This document shows positions 62,619 to 64,000 of a DNA stretch of 64,000 bases, in pieces. This stretch comes from Pseudomonas resinovorans NBRC 106553. GTDB lineage: Bacteria; Pseudomonadota; Gammaproteobacteria; Pseudomonadales; Pseudomonadaceae. The position numbers were made by a program, and so were the translations under genes. Numbering within the stretch: the first letter of the stretch is position 1; each line of letters opens with the position of its first letter. The stretch is taken from assembly GCF_000412695.1 (NCBI RefSeq), contig NC_021499.1, positions 1,860,001 through 1,924,000 on the forward strand, given 5' to 3'. Under the pieces are notes generated by a model, which had not been told where the DNA came from, made no database searches, and was given only the letters and a program-made list of their open reading frames with translations.

Positions 62619-63284
62619 ATGGATATCTTCGACCGATTGAAAGCCGCTGCGACAGACGACTGGAACAGCTATGTGGACCATGCCTTCGTTCGCCAGATGG
62701 GCGCAGGGACATTGCCGCAGTCTGCGTTCCAGACCTATCTGGTGCAGGACTACCTGTTCCTGATCCAGTTCGCCCGGGCCTGGGCGCTGGCCGCCTACAA
62801 GAGCCGCACCCCGGCGGACATCCGCGCGGCCCAGGCGGGGCTGGCGGCGATTCTCGACGAGACCGACCTGCATGTGCGCTTGTGCGCTCGCTGGGGCCTC
62901 TCGCAGGAAGACATCGAATCGGCGCCGGAGCACCAGGCCACCGTGGCCTATACCCGCTACGTGCTGGACTGCGGCGCCGCCGGCGACCTACTGGAACTTC
63001 ATGTGGCCCTGGCGCCCTGCGTGATCGGCTATGCCGAGATCGGCAATAACCTGACGCCCAATGGCATTGCGGCGCTGGCCGATCATCCCTACCGCGAGTG
63101 GATTGGCGAGTACGCAGGTGAGGTGTACCAAGGCGTGGCTGCAGCGGCGCGCAAGCACCTCGATGAATTGGCGGCGCGCAGCATGACCGAGCAGCGTTTC
63201 GACGAGCTGGTGGCCGTGTTCGCCAAGGCCTCGCGCCTGGAAGCGGAGTTCTGGCAGATGGGCCTGGACAGCGCACAGGCCTGA
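62619..63284 (+). CDS. tenA: TenA-family thiaminase II / aminopyrimidine aminohydrolase
   Basis: This 221-residue helical protein has YLVQDYLFLIQFARAWALA (with the conserved active-site Asp), LAPCVIGYAEIG with catalytic Cys134, and ASRLEAEFWQMG with the conserved Glu. These match TenA of B. subtilis (Cys135). The enzyme salvages degraded thiamine by releasing hydroxymethylpyrimidine. No TPP riboswitch or thi gene was seen nearby. Confidence 0.92.
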   Translation: MDIFDRLKAAATDDWNSYVDHAFVRQMGAGTLPQSAFQTYLVQDYLFLIQFARAWALAAYKSRTPADIRAAQAGLAAILDETDLHVRLCARWGLSQEDIESAPEHQATVAYTRYVLDCGAAGDLLELHVALAPCVIGYAEIGNNLTPNGIAALADHPYREWIGEYAGEVYQGVAAAARKHLDELAARSMTEQRFDELVAVFAKASRLEAEFWQMGLDSAQA

Positions 63285-63399
63285 CCCTGGCAGTGAAGCA
63301 TCAGTAGGTCGGGCCGCGTCTCGCAGAGGTACGGAACCCAACGAACAGGCGTTTGGATTGAGCACTGATGGCGGACTGTGAAAAGTTGGAGGGCTCATT

Positions 63400-63436
63400 G
63401 GATTGGGGGAGGGCGGTCGCTTTCCTTCCCCAATCC
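63400..63436. terminator. Long hairpin between convergent genes
   Basis: GGATTGGGG pairs with CCCCAATCC and extends with G-rich/C-rich inner arms, ending 10 bp before the neighbouring stop. There is no U-tract. The position in a convergent gap suggests transcript ending or protection. Confidence 0.5.
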
Positions 63437-63446
63437 AGGCACTTGC

Positions 63447-64000
63447 TCAATGGCAAGGGGCAGAGCGGAGTCGGAGCCAGGCCATGATGCCGATCAACAG
63501 CGAGGATGTCAGGGTGAGCACCAGAGGATTGAGCAACGTCGTCGGGTTGTATGACTCGATGGCCAGTATGGACAACACGTACTGAAGCGTGGCCAACACA
63601 TAGAACCTGATGCTTTCCTCGTTAGGTGCAACTATCGCTTTTCTCAGCGTCATGTAGAACGCAGCGATGTCGATCAGCGTGACCACGACTACGGCAGCCA
63701 GCGGGCTGTCGGTCAGCACCCATATTGGAATAGCGAGCATCGCCGCGATGAACGCAATCCAATCGCCCTTGGAGATGTAGCGGGTCCCGGTTCGATAGGA
63801 AAGTCCGACAACGAGAAAGCAAAGCAACGCGACTAGCGCCATTGCCCAGGCTCCCGGGCCGGCATCGGCCGACCATTGTGCAACTGCGACGATACCGGCG
63901 CTTACACCCCAGATGAGGTATGAAAAAACGTGTGGTCGGAGCTGCTTGCGGTAGATCGACCGACAGTAGGGGGTGTACTGCACAAGCGTAACCAGTAGCG
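63447..64000 (-). CDS. Multi-pass membrane protein, 5'-truncated by the window end
   Basis: The frame remains open to base 64000: upstream of the GTG at 63983 the codons read LLVTL, continuing a hydrophobic helix, so the start lies outside the window. The visible 183 residues or so contain five to six membrane helices and the motif LVQYTPYCRSIYRKQLRPHVFSYLIWG (in pieces: QYTPYCRSI, RPHVFSYLIWG), which is reminiscent of PQ-loop-type repeats. No function is assigned. Confidence 0.65.
   Translation of the reverse strand, partial: LLVTLVQYTPYCRSIYRKQLRPHVFSYLIWGVSAGIVAVAQWSADAGPGAWAMALVALLCFLVVGLSYRTGTRYISKGDWIAFIAAMLAIPIWVLTDSPLAAVVVVTLIDIAAFYMTLRKAIVAPNEESIRFYVLATLQYVLSILAIESYNPTTLLNPLVLTLTSSLLIGIMAWLRLRSAPCH

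Overview
The window reads as chromosomal DNA of a high-GC Pseudomonas-type gammaproteobacterium. Supporting genes are a PchP-type phosphorylcholine phosphatase, CvfB, CspA, a DUF3509-type small protein, MdaB/YgiN, TenA, many LysR regulators, and the GTAGGTTGGG / GTAGGAGCGA inverted repeats common in pseudomonad intergenic DNA. No rRNA, tRNA, CRISPR array, prophage or complete insertion sequence was seen. About 60 protein genes are supported. The first (DUF1294 type) and the last (multi-pass membrane protein) are cut by the window edges.

Layout. 1-9 kb: enoyl thioester reductase-like protein; PchP next to a zinc phospholipase C-like secreted protein, a likely choline-head-group scavenging pair; an LTA-synthase-like sulfatase; CvfB; small proteins. 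9-14 kb: c-type cytochromes, an EamA exporter with a divergent LysR gene, cold-shock protein. 14.5-23.1 kb: the most striking locus, wecB - nfrB - nfrA - DUF4434 gene, overlapping by 1-4 bp at each junction and followed by a membrane GGDEF protein. It resembles the E. coli N4-glycan-receptor pathway: UDP-ManNAc supply, c-di-GMP-gated polymerisation, outer-membrane export. 23-25 kb: LysR/SDR pair. 25.1-31.6 kb: one 2167-residue Calx-beta/RTX type I-secreted protein built from highly regular tandem repeats. 32.2-35.8 kb: a 43-residue basic protein, then a PP2C phosphatase - Ser/Thr kinase - FHA signalling cassette with no type VI secretion genes nearby. 36-45 kb: MdaB/YgiN, hydrolases, SDR, Atm1-type ABC exporter, Lrp/EamA pair, YebC. 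45-50 kb: a second GGDEF protein (GAF-PAS-PAS), CAP-domain protein, quinone reductase/LysR pair. 50-56 kb: MerR/DUF2938 pair, ureidoglycine aminohydrolase, RclR-like/RclC-like pair. 56-61.4 kb: a periplasmic binding protein with a three-gene FAD dehydrogenase operon and a divergent LysR gene. 62.6-64 kb: TenA and a truncated membrane protein.

Two families of dispersed repeats punctuate the window. REP-like GTAGG elements sit mostly between convergent genes. A 210-270 bp element with imperfect terminal inverted repeats occurs three times (about 7.9, 12.0 and 50.7 kb). In it the two ends of each copy match each other better than they match the same end of other copies. Function calls rest on motif recognition by eye; no database search was run.
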